From assembly GCA_020137815.1 (NCBI GenBank), contig CM035352.1, positions 282,675 to 346,674 of the forward strand: a stretch of DNA of 64,000 nucleotides, read 5' to 3'. Under the pieces are notes generated by a model that saw nothing but the letters and a program-made list of their open reading frames with translations, was not told where the DNA came from and searched no databases. Below, piece by piece: positions 1 through 12,400 of this stretch (within the stretch, counting starts at the first letter, position 1; each line of letters opens with the position of its first letter). The translations under genes and the position numbers were made by a program. This DNA comes from Hormiphora californensis (lineage: Eukaryota > Ctenophora > Tentaculata > Cydippida > Pleurobrachiidae).

Positions 1-209
1 CAACATGCAAACAATAGCTTGTTGCCATACTGTTTCTCAACTTAGCAACTTAGGACAAAAAGGATCGTTTAGTTTCCTATTTAAAAGTGAAAACTAAATT
101 AAAATTTAAGAAAAACCAGAAAAGTTATGGTAAAGGCTAAAAGAGTCAGAGACTTTCCGATCTGGGGTAGGGAAAAAATACACAAAAAAACAAATACATA
201 ACCACTTAC
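1..209. other. Intron 14 of beta-adaptin, no feature seen
   Basis: AT-rich intronic sequence downstream of the last visible donor. No splice acceptor with beta-adaptin coding sequence is recognisable before the window edge. Confidence 0.6.
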
Positions 210-415
210 TCAAAGTAAAAGACGTCAATATCATTTTTCATGGCCATTTGCACTTTCAGTAAAGGCTCCATCTTCATAACTGCCCCCGAGGTAGCGATGG
301 CAAGGGCGGTGGTCGCTGAGCCACCCGCTATAATTGGCCCTGCCACGGAGAGGGGTGCTGCAGGTGTCAAACCAAAGCTGTTCTTGTTAAATTGGATAGC
401 GAAACCTCCCATATT
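210..415 (-). CDS. AP1B1/AP2B1: Beta-adaptin exon 14 (appendage, last visible exon)
   Basis: 68 codons plus [18 protein letters not shown] through [10 protein letters not shown], matching FAIQFNRNSFGL and NNIDVFYF of the family. Acceptor tttcag|AAT, donor GA|GTAAGT in phase 2, so at least one further coding exon lies left of position 1. Confidence 0.9.
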
Positions 416-3400
416 CTGAAAAAACAAAGTGAGAACAAATGTTTAAGAATTGTTGGGCACGGCTGAGTGGGAATGACCACATTTGCACTTGCCAGCGCAG
501 TGATTATGTACCATCATTGATTTGTTGTAGATTGTCATATCCAAGAAGATTCCCTTGTTGCGACGAGCAAATGTAGCAGCAACTTCAAGCCCCTTTGCTT
601 TCGCCGCACTTAAAATAATATGGGGTGGGGCAGAATAATTCTTGGGTATATCTAAAGAGAAGAGGTCCATGGGTGCAGCTGTACTACTCGCTGGTGCAGT
701 AGTTCCTCCCACCTGAAATATATTTATTGTAATCGGGGAACAACCTAGAAAAATACCAGTAAATTGAGAGAGAAGAACTAAACATGGATTTTCTTGGACT
801 GTGTAGCTCCGTATTCCCCTGCATTCAATAATTATCACGTAACATGTGAAGACCAATGGTGCGCTAGTTATTTTAAACAAAAGATATACAGTCGGACCCC
901 GATTTAACGGCACCCTCGGGGGAAAGGGTTTTGTCCGTTAAATCGGGGTGTCCGCTAAATCGGGGTCAAATACAGTTAATTTCCTATATCGGGGGAAAAT
1001 TATGCTGCCGTTAAATCGGGGTGCCGCTAAATCGAGGGCCGTTAAATCGGGGTCCGACTGTACACGGGATTACTGATTAGTTAATGATTAGGGTTCATAT
1101 CTGGTAACTGGTCAGCGACACGTAACACGGTAGCCGATAGGTACCCATTACTCGCTCAAATTTTTACACGTGTATGTGCAATTGGCCCTTTTTAACAGAA
1201 ATCCTCTTTAACCTAAGTTTGGAAACAGTGACTTACGCTCATTCCGCTAAATATGTCTCCAAGAAGGTCTGCAACAGGTTGCTGCTGGGCAGGAGCTCCT
1301 CCAGCAATAGACGCTTGGCTAGGTGTTGGAGCAGGGTAATCAAGGGAGAGAAGATCACCGATTAGTAGATCACTTCCACCAACTTCCTCTTGTGTGGGCT
1401 CAACAGTTTCTTGGTACCCTCGCTCTTCTTCGTCTCTAGTAGAACAGAAATGAGAGGGGGCATAAAAATACAGTCTCAAGGTACCTCGATTTACCATGTG
1501 ATCTGAGCACGGGACGTGACAGCTAATGATATTGAGAATACTGACATGCCACTCTTACGAATGAGGAGACCCAATCAAGTACAAGTAAGTAAGTTTCTGT
1601 ACCGGGCCGAAGGGTCTACTTATAATAGGGGGTGTGATAAATAGGTGATTTTGGAAATTGGAATTTCGATTCACCCACTCTAGGGCATGTTCCATGGACA
1701 CATTTAGAAGGCTGGATACTGGTGGGATGATTAGATCTTTAAAAAAAGGTCGACCATTAGTTCTAATATACGTGAAAAAAATTAAATCATCCACCAAGAC
1801 TTTCGTTCCCTCAGACAAGACTGGAAATGTTTATCAACTACCAGTCGAGGTTTATAAAGGGTTGATTGACAAGAGCATCACCTCTGAATACAGAAAAGCT
1901 CCCATTGACGCTGTATCATCTATTAACAACGAAGCAGTTTCAGTGGCAGGAAGCTTAGGTCTGATAGGAAAGATGGAAAAACTGGAGGAGTCAGATGCTT
2001 TTATTCTTCTCAAGGGATTACTTGATCGATCGCTAAACTGGGCGAAAACGATGACAAGCATCACTGAAGAGGACATCGCCATCATCAAGAAGAGCCGGAA
2101 ATCCCTGCTATTTTCACCAGCAGGGGAGCCGTGGCAACGGAAAAACAGCACCAGCCTATTCGACGTGACAATGGGGGCACCAGATGGTGCGGAAGTTTGT
2201 GAGACTGTGGGACTGTACCTTCTAACAAAATAAGAAGAATTGTACCAGAATCTCACATGGGGCTTTACCGCGACCCAGTGCAAAGATCTTAAAAAATGCT
2301 GCGAATCTAGAAATTTTATCGAAAATTTGCTCCCACTAAATTTTGAAGCTCACCTCAATAACATTAATTGTGTTTAACAACTATGTTTTTGTGGTCAGCA
2401 TTAGAGAAAAAATGTTAAAATTATTTTGCACAAACGAGGAAAAAGTTAAAAAAAAAATTCATCGGGATTCGAACCCACACATATGTGCTCGCATCTGGTA
2501 TCAAGGGCAATCGCCTTAACCACTCGACCACTGAGGCTGATGGAAATGTCGAATTTTATCCGTAGTTATATGTGCGCGCGACATGGCAGCATGGTTGTCA
2601 TAGTTACACTTCATCTGCTGCCTCTTCTGCTGCTGCTAGATTAGGCAGCATTAGCAAAATACGAATTTCGCGACTGAGATGAGGTAGAGATACCAAATTT
2701 CATACCCCGACCTATTTTTCGACGCTGAACACGATGCACTCATCTATTTCACTCCACGATGTCTAGTTTTTGCTGTAAAGCGAATTTTTGCTACTTTTAG
2801 GTGTTTTTTTACTAATTTTTTGCTGCTAACTAAATTCGCAAATTAGCACAATCTTTGCACTGGGTACCGCGATGATGGTTTGATGTTGTTGGAGAACATG
2901 TCGGCTTCGGGTGTAGAGAGAATTAGGAAAAATCTTTTCCGTGAATTCTCAAGCGAAGGATTAAAGATCACTGTCTCACCACCATCCCTCACAGTTGATT
3001 TCCTCGACGTAACATTTGGATCTGACGGGACTTACAGACCATTCAGAAAGAATGATAAAAGAACCAAATACGTCCACAGATCATCTAACCACCCGCCCAT
3101 TGTAAGAAAGAACCTCCCCAAAATGATCAACCACCGAATTAACAGCATTTCTTCATCGAAGGAGGTGTTTGAAGCCGCTAAGCCATTCTACCAAGATGTG
3201 TTGAGGAGGAGTGGACACTCTGATGAGGACTTGGTATACCAAGAGAAACCTGCTGAACCCCCTCGAAAGAAGAAAAACAGGAGACGGAATTGCCTGTGGT
3301 ATACACCCCCATTCTCTGTGACAGTGGAAACGGATATCGGACGAAGATTCTTGAATCTAGTCCAAAATCACTTCATTAAAAGGCACCGTCTTTATAAAAT

Positions 3401-6400
3401 CATCAACAACAAAACGGTGAAAGTGTCTTACTCCTGCATGAACAACCTAGAGTGTATAATAAAAGGGCACAACAGAAAACTACTCCACAAGCATGCACGA
3501 GCGGAAGTCAAAGACACACGGACGTGTAACTGCCTGAATAGAGAATCCTGCCCATTGAAGGGTAAGTGTCTTCAACAGGGAGTAGTATATCTGGCAAAGC
3601 TGAAGTCTGATGCAGATGAATATCACTACGTCGGTACTCGGTATGACAGCTGCAACCTTAAAAAACGATACTACGGCCACAATTCATCATTCCGGCATGA
3701 GGAACACGGCTGACGGCAAGGACACCAAGCTGTCCGAAAAGATCTGGGATCTGAAACGTGAAGGAAGATCGTGGGATATCGAGTGGGAGATCTTGAGGAG
3801 AGGAAGACCTTACACTGTGGGCCAGTCAACATGCGACCTCTGTTATACATCGGAAAAGCTAGAGATTGTGCGAAGATCGAGGGACCAGCGGCTGTTAAAT
3901 TCTATAACAGAGATCCTCTCAAAATGCCGACACAAAAAGAGCATACTTACTCGGATAATTTTATTTTCCTATTTTATTACACTGATGAGATCGCAAGATC
4001 GAAACATTTGTTTGTAAACCAACGTGTTTCTATTTGTTATTCTATTGAAATCCGAGACTGGTATCCGTATTCCGTATGAAAGGAACAATAACATGCCGGT
4101 GCGGCTCCTAGCAATCAATCCAATCCCGCAAGGGAGACATTATAGAGCAGTCCCCTCTCTTGAACGCCCATTAGTCAACTTGGAGGACAAGATAGGACAA
4201 GCCTTTGGGGGAAGGAAACCTGGGTTCTGGAACCTGAGCTTCGGAAAAGGCTATCTTGGAAGTGATACACTATCTCCTGGATTGGGGAGAGAATAGAACT
4301 ACAATAGAACTAGGATCCGGAACAACAACAACCCGCTCGCATGCGGAGGAGCCTTGACGTGGGCCGTGGCGCAGCAGCTTACGGCTCCCAGTCTTGACTG
4401 GGAGTCGTCCGCTTCTCCTGGTTTAAACTGGGAGCTCAACGAATCCTCTTCAATTAAAAGGACTGCTTCTGATCTGGGATTTTCTAAGCTCCAAAACTCT
4501 GTCACGGCCTCGGGCCGGACAACTTCAGTGGAGGATGCAACCGACACCATTAGACCAGGAGCGGTGGGGCTGGCGAGAGGTTCTCTCCCGCGGAGAGCTC
4601 CTCTCGGCCATATTTAACCTTAAAATAACAACAACAATGGTTACAGAGAGAACTATAGTCCCTGGAAAATGACTAAGGCGGTTCGTTATGTGCGTTACCG
4701 GTAGTTTCAGGAGCATAGCAAGCAGGAAACGCGAGTTTCAAGCGATTCCATGCTTCCACTGTGTGCGGCTGGGTTGGTTTTAAATGTTGGTACAAATTAG
4801 GTGGACCAAATTTGCAAAAGTAGCAGGAAAAATTGTGCGGCGGGCACCTTTAACCGCCTTAGTCATTTTCCAAGGACTATAGGATCCGGAACAACAACAG
4901 CCCGTTGACACAAACTAATCGTTTCAGTCACAACCGCTTATAGTGGTGACCCGAGACTACACCGTGCAGTGCACCTGTCTCAAGTCACCACTAACAAAAC
5001 CACTAACGTCTCTCAAAGGCAACACGGGATACAAAATATGTGGTTAGCAGTGTGAGACGACACGAGATTTCGAACATAATTCGGGTAAGCCTATTAGGAG
5101 TGTTAGACGATATGGGACACGATTCGGAAAGGCTGCACTGGTTCCTCCATATTCCCTATCTGTCTCGCCCTGTCTCTGTCTCTCTCCATCACTTCCTCTG
5201 TGGGAGAAAGAGGTCGCCTTTCTGAACCCTGCCCGGTGACCATTCTGTTTTCTAGGAGCTCCATGAGGAAGTGGAACAAGCAGCACTAACGCAAATATTT
5301 CCTCAAGGTGTCCACAATGCAACGTGTTCACAATATGTCCTCAAGGTGTCCACGATTGATATGCAACCGTTACTCAATGTGTCCACAATGTGTCCTCAGA
5401 CTGTCCACAATGTGTCCTCGATGTGTCCTCAATGTGTCCACAATGTGTCCGTAATGTGCAGTGTCCTCAAACGTTCCGTAGGCAGTATGTCTATTTCTGA
5501 CCGCTTTTTTTTCTGAACAATGCAACCAGTGAAAATGCCAGTGAAAAGGCCAATAAATGGTTATAAATACACAAACCTAATCATATCTAATTAACTTGAT
5601 GGGATTTTCATAGGAAATGTATGTTCCCGGTAATTCGGGGTTCTGGTAAATCGAGGGCGGGTAAATTGAGATTTAACTGCACTGCACTTATTTTCATGGA
5701 TGCGGTATTATAGTATGTAGCACATATCATGTACTCTGTATAGCGTGTACTTACATATGTGGATCAGCAGAAGGTTCTGCTCTAGACATTTGGATCTTCC
5801 TAACGGGAACACGACCCTCAACAAATGCTGAAGGAGGCTTGTGGTAAACACTTGCAAGAGAGGAAATATGGCATATCAGCTCATCCAAAAGTGTTGGCTC
5901 AATTAGGTCAGTTTCTTCAGAAATAAGAGGCTTTTCAGCCAAAACAACCTGTGGGTAAAATTCGATAAAAAGAGGTCTTCCTATGGGTCCACCTAAATAT
6001 AAACAACAAGTGTAATTACTAATTATTGCATTATGTTTCACAACAATGTGTTTTCCTGTCGACCAATACCAGAACCGATGGCGATGAAATCCATTTTGAT
6101 TAGCAGATCGCCAGATCGGGCGCAACGCTAGAATGGATTGTAGTTAGGGGCTAGACCAGCCTGAATGGGAAAATCAATGCAACGAGCTGATTTCTTCACC
6201 AATGTGTCCCCAATGGTGTCCTTTATCACCAAAAAAAGTGTAACATCCGGCTCGGAGTGGAACATGCTCAAAATTTAGAAAAACCATATGGGCGTGGTCG
6301 AGCGTGGGAAATTTTTTTACCAACAACCAAAATGGAAAAAACGAGGGCACTAGAATGTGCAGAATCATCGCATTAGTGGGGGTAGGTGCCGGAATTAAGT

Positions 6401-9400
6401 CTCTATCTCATCTGGTTAATTAGATAATTGGATGATTAGGTTTGCACGTAATTTTCCTTTGGTTATATGGCTATAGCCACTTAGGAAAGGAGTAGAGACA
6501 AAACCGAGGGCACTAAAATGATCAGCGTCCTCGAATTAGTGGGGTAGGTGCTGGAATTAAGTCTCTATCTCATTCGGTTAATTAGATAATTGGATAATTA
6601 GGTTTGCACATAACCGTTTTTTGGCTATATGGCTATAGCCACTTAGGAATGGTTTAGAGACTTTTCATTGGTGCCATTTTGTAGGTAATGGTCAAGTTAT
6701 GGGGGGTCGACGTCGGACTTTTAAGCTCTATCTTCAACCGTTTAGCCGTTATTTGACTTTAAAGGTGCTCAAAATCGGGCTTTTAACCGTTTTTTGCTCA
6801 TTAACCAAAGGAAAATTACGTGCAAACCTAATCATCCAATTATCTAATTAACCAGATGAGATAGAGACTTAATTCCGGCACCTACCCCCACTAATGCGAT
6901 GATTCTGCACATTCAAGTGCCCTCATTTTTCCATTTTGGTTGTTGGTAAAAAAATTTCCCACGCTCGACCACGCCCATATGGTTTTTCTTAATTTTGAGC
7001 ATGTTCCACTCCGAGCCGGATGTTACACTTTATTTTGGTGATAAAGGGCACCATTGGGGACACATTGGTGAAGAAATCAGCTTGTTGCATTGATTTTCCC
7101 ATTCATGGCCGATATTTGGCTTCCCGCCCCTAACTATTGCCCGTGATTGTGCACCCCAGCGTCATTAGGTGTAAACAATGACCAGACGAACACGTATAAT
7201 ATTTAACCCCCGACATTGCGGATTTCTAAACTCTGAATGATCTTTTTAGCACATGTAAAAAACGCTAAAACGATCATTCAGGTGAATAGGTAGGAACTAT
7301 ACCTCTTTAGCTGCTGCAGGGTCAGTTGAAAGTAGCCTCCAATATATGTAACCCCGATCTCGCAAATCAGGATTATCTGAATCCTGAGTTGCTAGGGACA
7401 AGACCTTTTGAACGAGCTCTTGAGTCTCTTGTGGCTTCTTTAGGAATAGCTTTACAATAGCCGTGAGAAGTTGAAGCTGAACCTGGTATTGAAATAAAAA
7501 TGGTGAATAAATTTCTCATTTTCTCTTTCTATTCATTTTTGCCATCACTAACCTGGGTGTTTTCATCATGGAATCCATCTAGGAAAGATTGCAGGATTTC
7601 ATCAGCGTTGTCTATTCGCTCAGCATATTCTCCAACAATCCATATCATTGCTGCTCTTGCTTCCGGTTCATCAAGCGATTCAAGATACTCACAGAGAGTA
7701 GAGATGACAGTTTCATATTTGTTAGGGTACTTCCTAAATATATCCTGAAATGGAAAATGTCGCTTGTAGATTAACAATCTTACTATATAATGCGAAAAGG
7801 GGTGAAATGCATGGTGAGGGTTCCAAAAATTCCCGTCATCAGCTTAGATCACATCACCTCACATGCATGATCAGATCACCGCACTGAGGATCAGATCCCC
7901 ACTCATGGTCACATCCACCACTGAGGATCAGATCACCCCAGTAAACAAAACATTCTTCATAATGTTACCACCACACTGCCATTTATGAAAAACGCGCATA
8001 ACACGTAACTAATCTATAATGGCTCTAAAAGATGTCATTTATCTATCTACAGAGTGCCTGGGCATGCCAACGGCTAACCCACAAGGGACTATCGCAAGCG
8101 ATATCGCCGGTACTAGAAGGGAGCCCACCCCGGCAACTCCACCAACAGTAACTACCATCTAACTACCCACAGAGAGAGAGGACAGGTTCACATTATAGGT
8201 GCATGGTGAGGCTGGCGGTGAACTCTCTTAACACGTCATACCTATGTATCTAAATTTTATAGGCCCGGTAGAGTAGTGAATGAGACTGCCGGAAGTGATA
8301 TAAGGATGCTGGATATTCGCACAATGAGTGTGAGTATAATCCAACCCGACCGAACACATAGTATTCCATCTGGTATTTTCTTTGTATTTATTTTCGAGTT
8401 CCTACTGGCACCTGAATTTTGGAGCAATTAATACCTTGATCACGACAATAGCTTCCTGGACAACATAGTTCACTTTAGTTTGGATGAGGTCCAACAGTGT
8501 AGTTACACATTTCTCAGCGCTCGGCTCAACCTTGATAGCACATCGACCAATAGCTCGTACAGCCTTCCTCACAAAGTCGACATCTACTTCTGTTGCATAC
8601 TCTTTCAGTTCAGCCAAAACCTGTTAGAGCAGAAAATTAAATTTTTATGCTTTTAATTTTAACTAATTGCAGTGTCTAATTTTACATCTGAATATATATA
8701 TATATATCATGTAGTACCTGTGCTATGTTAGACTGGGCTGCAAGCCGGATCATGATGTCGAGCTTCTCCAGTTTCACATAAATAGGATCGTTGTATTTTA
8801 CAAAGAAGGCCTTGATCTCATGTTTTAAAATATCAGGCCGCTTCTGCACAACCAGATTGATATTCCGGAGCGCAACGTACTGAAGAAAACATCTAAAGTT
8901 GGACCTCGATTTACCGGAACCCTGATTAACCGCACAAAACCCTTCACCACCAGTCACCACCATCCCGGTAAATCGGGGTCCTACTGTACATTGAAAACAG
9001 TTCAGCGCTAAAGAATAAAATATTATCGGTGGGCATTAAATATGATAAAATGTCTAGTATCTAGTTGATTAGCGTTATTTTGGGACCAATTTTGAAATTG
9101 AGGTGTTACCAAGGTTTTCCACGTGCATCGTGCTCCAATAGGGTCCTAGATACACCAAACAAAATGTTCCACTCTAACCGATGTGGCGAAAGTAGTTTTT
9201 TGGGCCATAACATCGATTAACAAATGGCCGATTTAAGCTTCTATCTAGTTGATTGGCTTCAGCTTAAAATAATCAAACATGTTTTCTGAACGGTTTGCAT
9301 GCCCCTACGATCGTTTACTACGGCCTTACACAGTGATTTGCTCCATGGTGTAAATGTTAATAAAAACTAGTCAAACTAAACCGAATTTAGGTCAAATGAC

Positions 9401-12400
9401 CCTAATCCACATTTTCCAACCTTTAAAAATAAAGACCACTCATGAATTTACCTTAATTCGTAAAAAACCAAAAAAAAAATTTTGTTTTCTAAAAAAACAC
9501 AAGGATTTGCAGCGCTTAGATCATGCACGTGCATGAAAATGCACAAAAAGCATGTCTCTCTGAAGGTCCCTGGTTCCATTCCCGGTCAAACCCAGTATGT
9601 ATGACTTATAGTAGAGTCGATAACTACATCGACCCCTCCCAATTGTTCCAGTTTTTGTTACATCTGTTTGGAGCCTCGACTCGACCTCTAAACAGGTGTT
9701 ACTTTTTCTCAAACTGTTTTCATCATGGTGTAATCAGCATTTGAAATGTTGCTGATCATAACAAAAACCGAACTATTTTTTTTAAACTTGGGGTAAAACC
9801 ATGGGTGTCAAAAGTTAGCTCTAGGTCTCCTGAGTAACCATCCGGAGACTCTACGAGATATTTCAAGCCGTTCTCCCGTAATCATTAATGCCGGTAGAGC
9901 ACATATTTGAGTATGGACGTACGTGCAATTAGCTACAACCTCAACTTTAATGTATAACGTTAATGTGCGTCTCTCTCTTTTCTCCCCCTTGAGAAAGAGT
10001 TTTCTCGCGTGGCGCAACCGCACGTGCGGTTTTTCCAGAGAGAGTGAGAGACATATAATCTATATTATAAAGCAGAGATGGTTGCAAGACAAAATTTAGG
10101 GGAGGGGGTTTTTTGGGGCTTGCACGTGGAAAATTGACGTGTTGTTAGGGGTAGTTGGTGGGGTTTGGGGAGTGCACGTGCGTGTGTAAAGGTTTTATAA
10201 ATTTGGGGGATAATAGCTGATTTGAAAGAGCTTGAGATTATCTTTCTAATGAGCCCAAGATTTTTAAAATTGGTTGAGAAATGACGGAGTTATGGCAAAA
10301 ATGGTGAAAAATGAAGGAAAATGTGGGGTTCTGAACTGCTTCAGATCACAGATTGAGAGAGGGGTTAGAGAAGTGTTCCTTATGGCGTTATAGGGGAGTG
10401 AATAGAGGGTGAGATGGAGTGAATAGGGGACGATATGATTCAATAGGGGCGGGGGGGGGGGAGTAAGAGGGCCGAGGGGGATAAGAGGGGTGAGGACTGA
10501 GGGGAGTCAACAGGGGGAAGGGGGGTGGAGTATGATCTCGCGACCGGAGGTGCCGCGAAGCGGCGCCGTAGGGAGCAAAGTAGGCATGAGCCAGAGATCG
10601 GGATTGAGATGAGTCAATAGAGTGTGAGAGTTTTTTGTTCTTTTGCCTGGGCTCTCTAGTCTATATTATAAAGCAGAGATGGTTGCAAGACAAAATTGGG
10701 GGAGGAGGGGTTTTTAGAGTTTGCACGTGGAAAATTGGCATGTTGTTAGGAGTGGTTGGTGGGGTCTGGGGAGTGCACGTGCGAATGTAAAACTATTCTA
10801 ATCTTGGGGGATAATAGCTCTTTGGAAAGAGCTTGAGATTATCTTTCTAATGAGCCCAAGATTTTCGGAATTGGCTGAGAAATAACTGAGTAATGGGGGG
10901 AATGGTGAAAAAAGAGGGGAAATGTGGGGTTCTGAACTGATTCAGATCACAGATTGGAAGAGGGGTGAGGTGAGTATTCATTATGGCGTTATAGGAAAGT
11001 GAATAGAGGGTGAGATGACGTGAATAGGGGACGATATGATTCAATAGGGGCCGAGGGGAGTCAATAGGGATAATAGGGGTGAGGACTGAGGGGAGTCAAC
11101 AGGGGGAAGGGGGGGTGGAGTATGATCTCGCGACCGGAGGTGCCGCGAAGCGGCGCCGTAGGGAGCAAAGTAGGCATGAGCCAGGGATCGGGATTGAGAG
11201 GAGTCAATAGGGTGTGAGAGTTTTTTGTTCTTTTGCCTGGGCTCTCTAGTAACATATAAAAGCCTGCCAGCGCTCACGTACGTCCATATTGTATTTACTA
11301 GAAAGCCCATTGAGATCCCACAACAGCGCCCCCCCCCCCCCCCCGTCTCTATGCCTCCCCCCCCCCCCCCCTCACTCTTTGTCTTACCATGTCGGGGTAA
11401 AGAATACAGAGGTTAGTACTTGTAAAGCGCTGGTGATAAACATCAAGTGAAATCCCGCTGAATAACATGTAGTATCAGGTGATAAAGATCCGTAGAAGTG
11501 TAGATGGGAAGAGAATCAGTGGGGGACGTAGGTAGAACGGCTTTGGCAATCATGGAGGTCCCAGTAGTAGATCCCAAAATACCACAGGAACAACACAGGA
11601 ACACGAAACAAACAACCAATAACATGCACGTGCAGTATCCCCCCTCCAATACCCCTCCCAAGCCACCTCCCAGGGCAACCCCCTCTATTTGCACGTGTGG
11701 ATAGGTCATACTCACGACGTTCATTTGCAAATTATAATAAGGATTGTCTCCACCCGGATTAATGATTACTGGAGAACGGCTTGAAATATCTCTTAGAGTC
11801 TTCGGATGGTTATCCAGGAGACCTAGAGCTAACTTTTGACACCCATGGTTTTACCCCAAGTTTTAAAAAATAGTTCGGTTTTTGTTATGATCAGCAAAAT
11901 TTCAAATGCTGATTACACCATGATGAAAACAGTTTGTGAAAAAGTAACAACTGTTTAGAGGTCGTGTCGAGGCTCTAAACAGATGTAACAAAAACTGGAA
12001 CAATTGGGAGAGGTCGATGTAGTTATCGACTCTACTATTAGGAGAGCGGAGATTGTCACCATTTATTTTGCGCTTTCCAGAGCAGTGATTAACAAGATTT
12101 ACCTGTATTTCAGGCTCAGAAGAAAGAAGAGTGACGAGGGGAGGTGCGAGTTTCTTTTGCAACATCTGTACAAACTCGGTGTTTTTAATGAGATCCATCA
12201 TTTTCATGAGTACCTTCACCGCGCTAAGGACAACTGCAGCGTTGGCATGAGCTAGGCGGGGCGTTATCCTCTCACAAATGCTGAGATAATGGCGGTTAAA
12301 CGGGGCTGGGGCGATATCGGACTGGGGAAATATTTGCAACAAGCTAATTTCTTCGCCAATTTGTCCCTGATAGTTCCCAGAATGGTGGAAAGCTTTGCCT

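Larger units (their letters stand above)
1658..3985 (+). pseudogene. Penelope-like retroelement remnant (RT plus GIY-YIG), disrupted
   Basis: Three blocks of one reverse-transcriptase gene. 1658-2273 encodes [20 protein letters not shown], then, after an apparent deletion near 2010, [15 protein letters not shown] and GLYRD. 2865-3713 resumes with the catalytic YRDDGL and continues through [12 protein letters not shown] and SYSCMNN into a GIY-YIG-like nuclease (VVYLAKL...YVG...R..H). After a frameshift near 3705, the frame used to about 3985 gives [12 protein letters not shown] and a Cys-rich end ([13 protein letters not shown]). This order is that of Penelope-like elements. It is broken by a hAT-like MITE, by a frame change just before GLYRD, by the internal deletion and by the 3' frameshift. 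It lies antisense in beta-adaptin intron 11. Confidence 0.85.
9611..12035. mobile_element. Foldback element (GTAGAGTCG termini) split by Helitron-like insertions
   Basis: Left arm 9611-10058 and right arm 11744-12035 are inverted copies of each other and of the intact element at 19372-20178. Ends are GTAGAGTCGATAAC and its complement, flanked by TA. The middle is replaced by two tandem Helitron-like units and one opposite unit. Lies between beta-adaptin exons 6A and 7. Confidence 0.75.
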
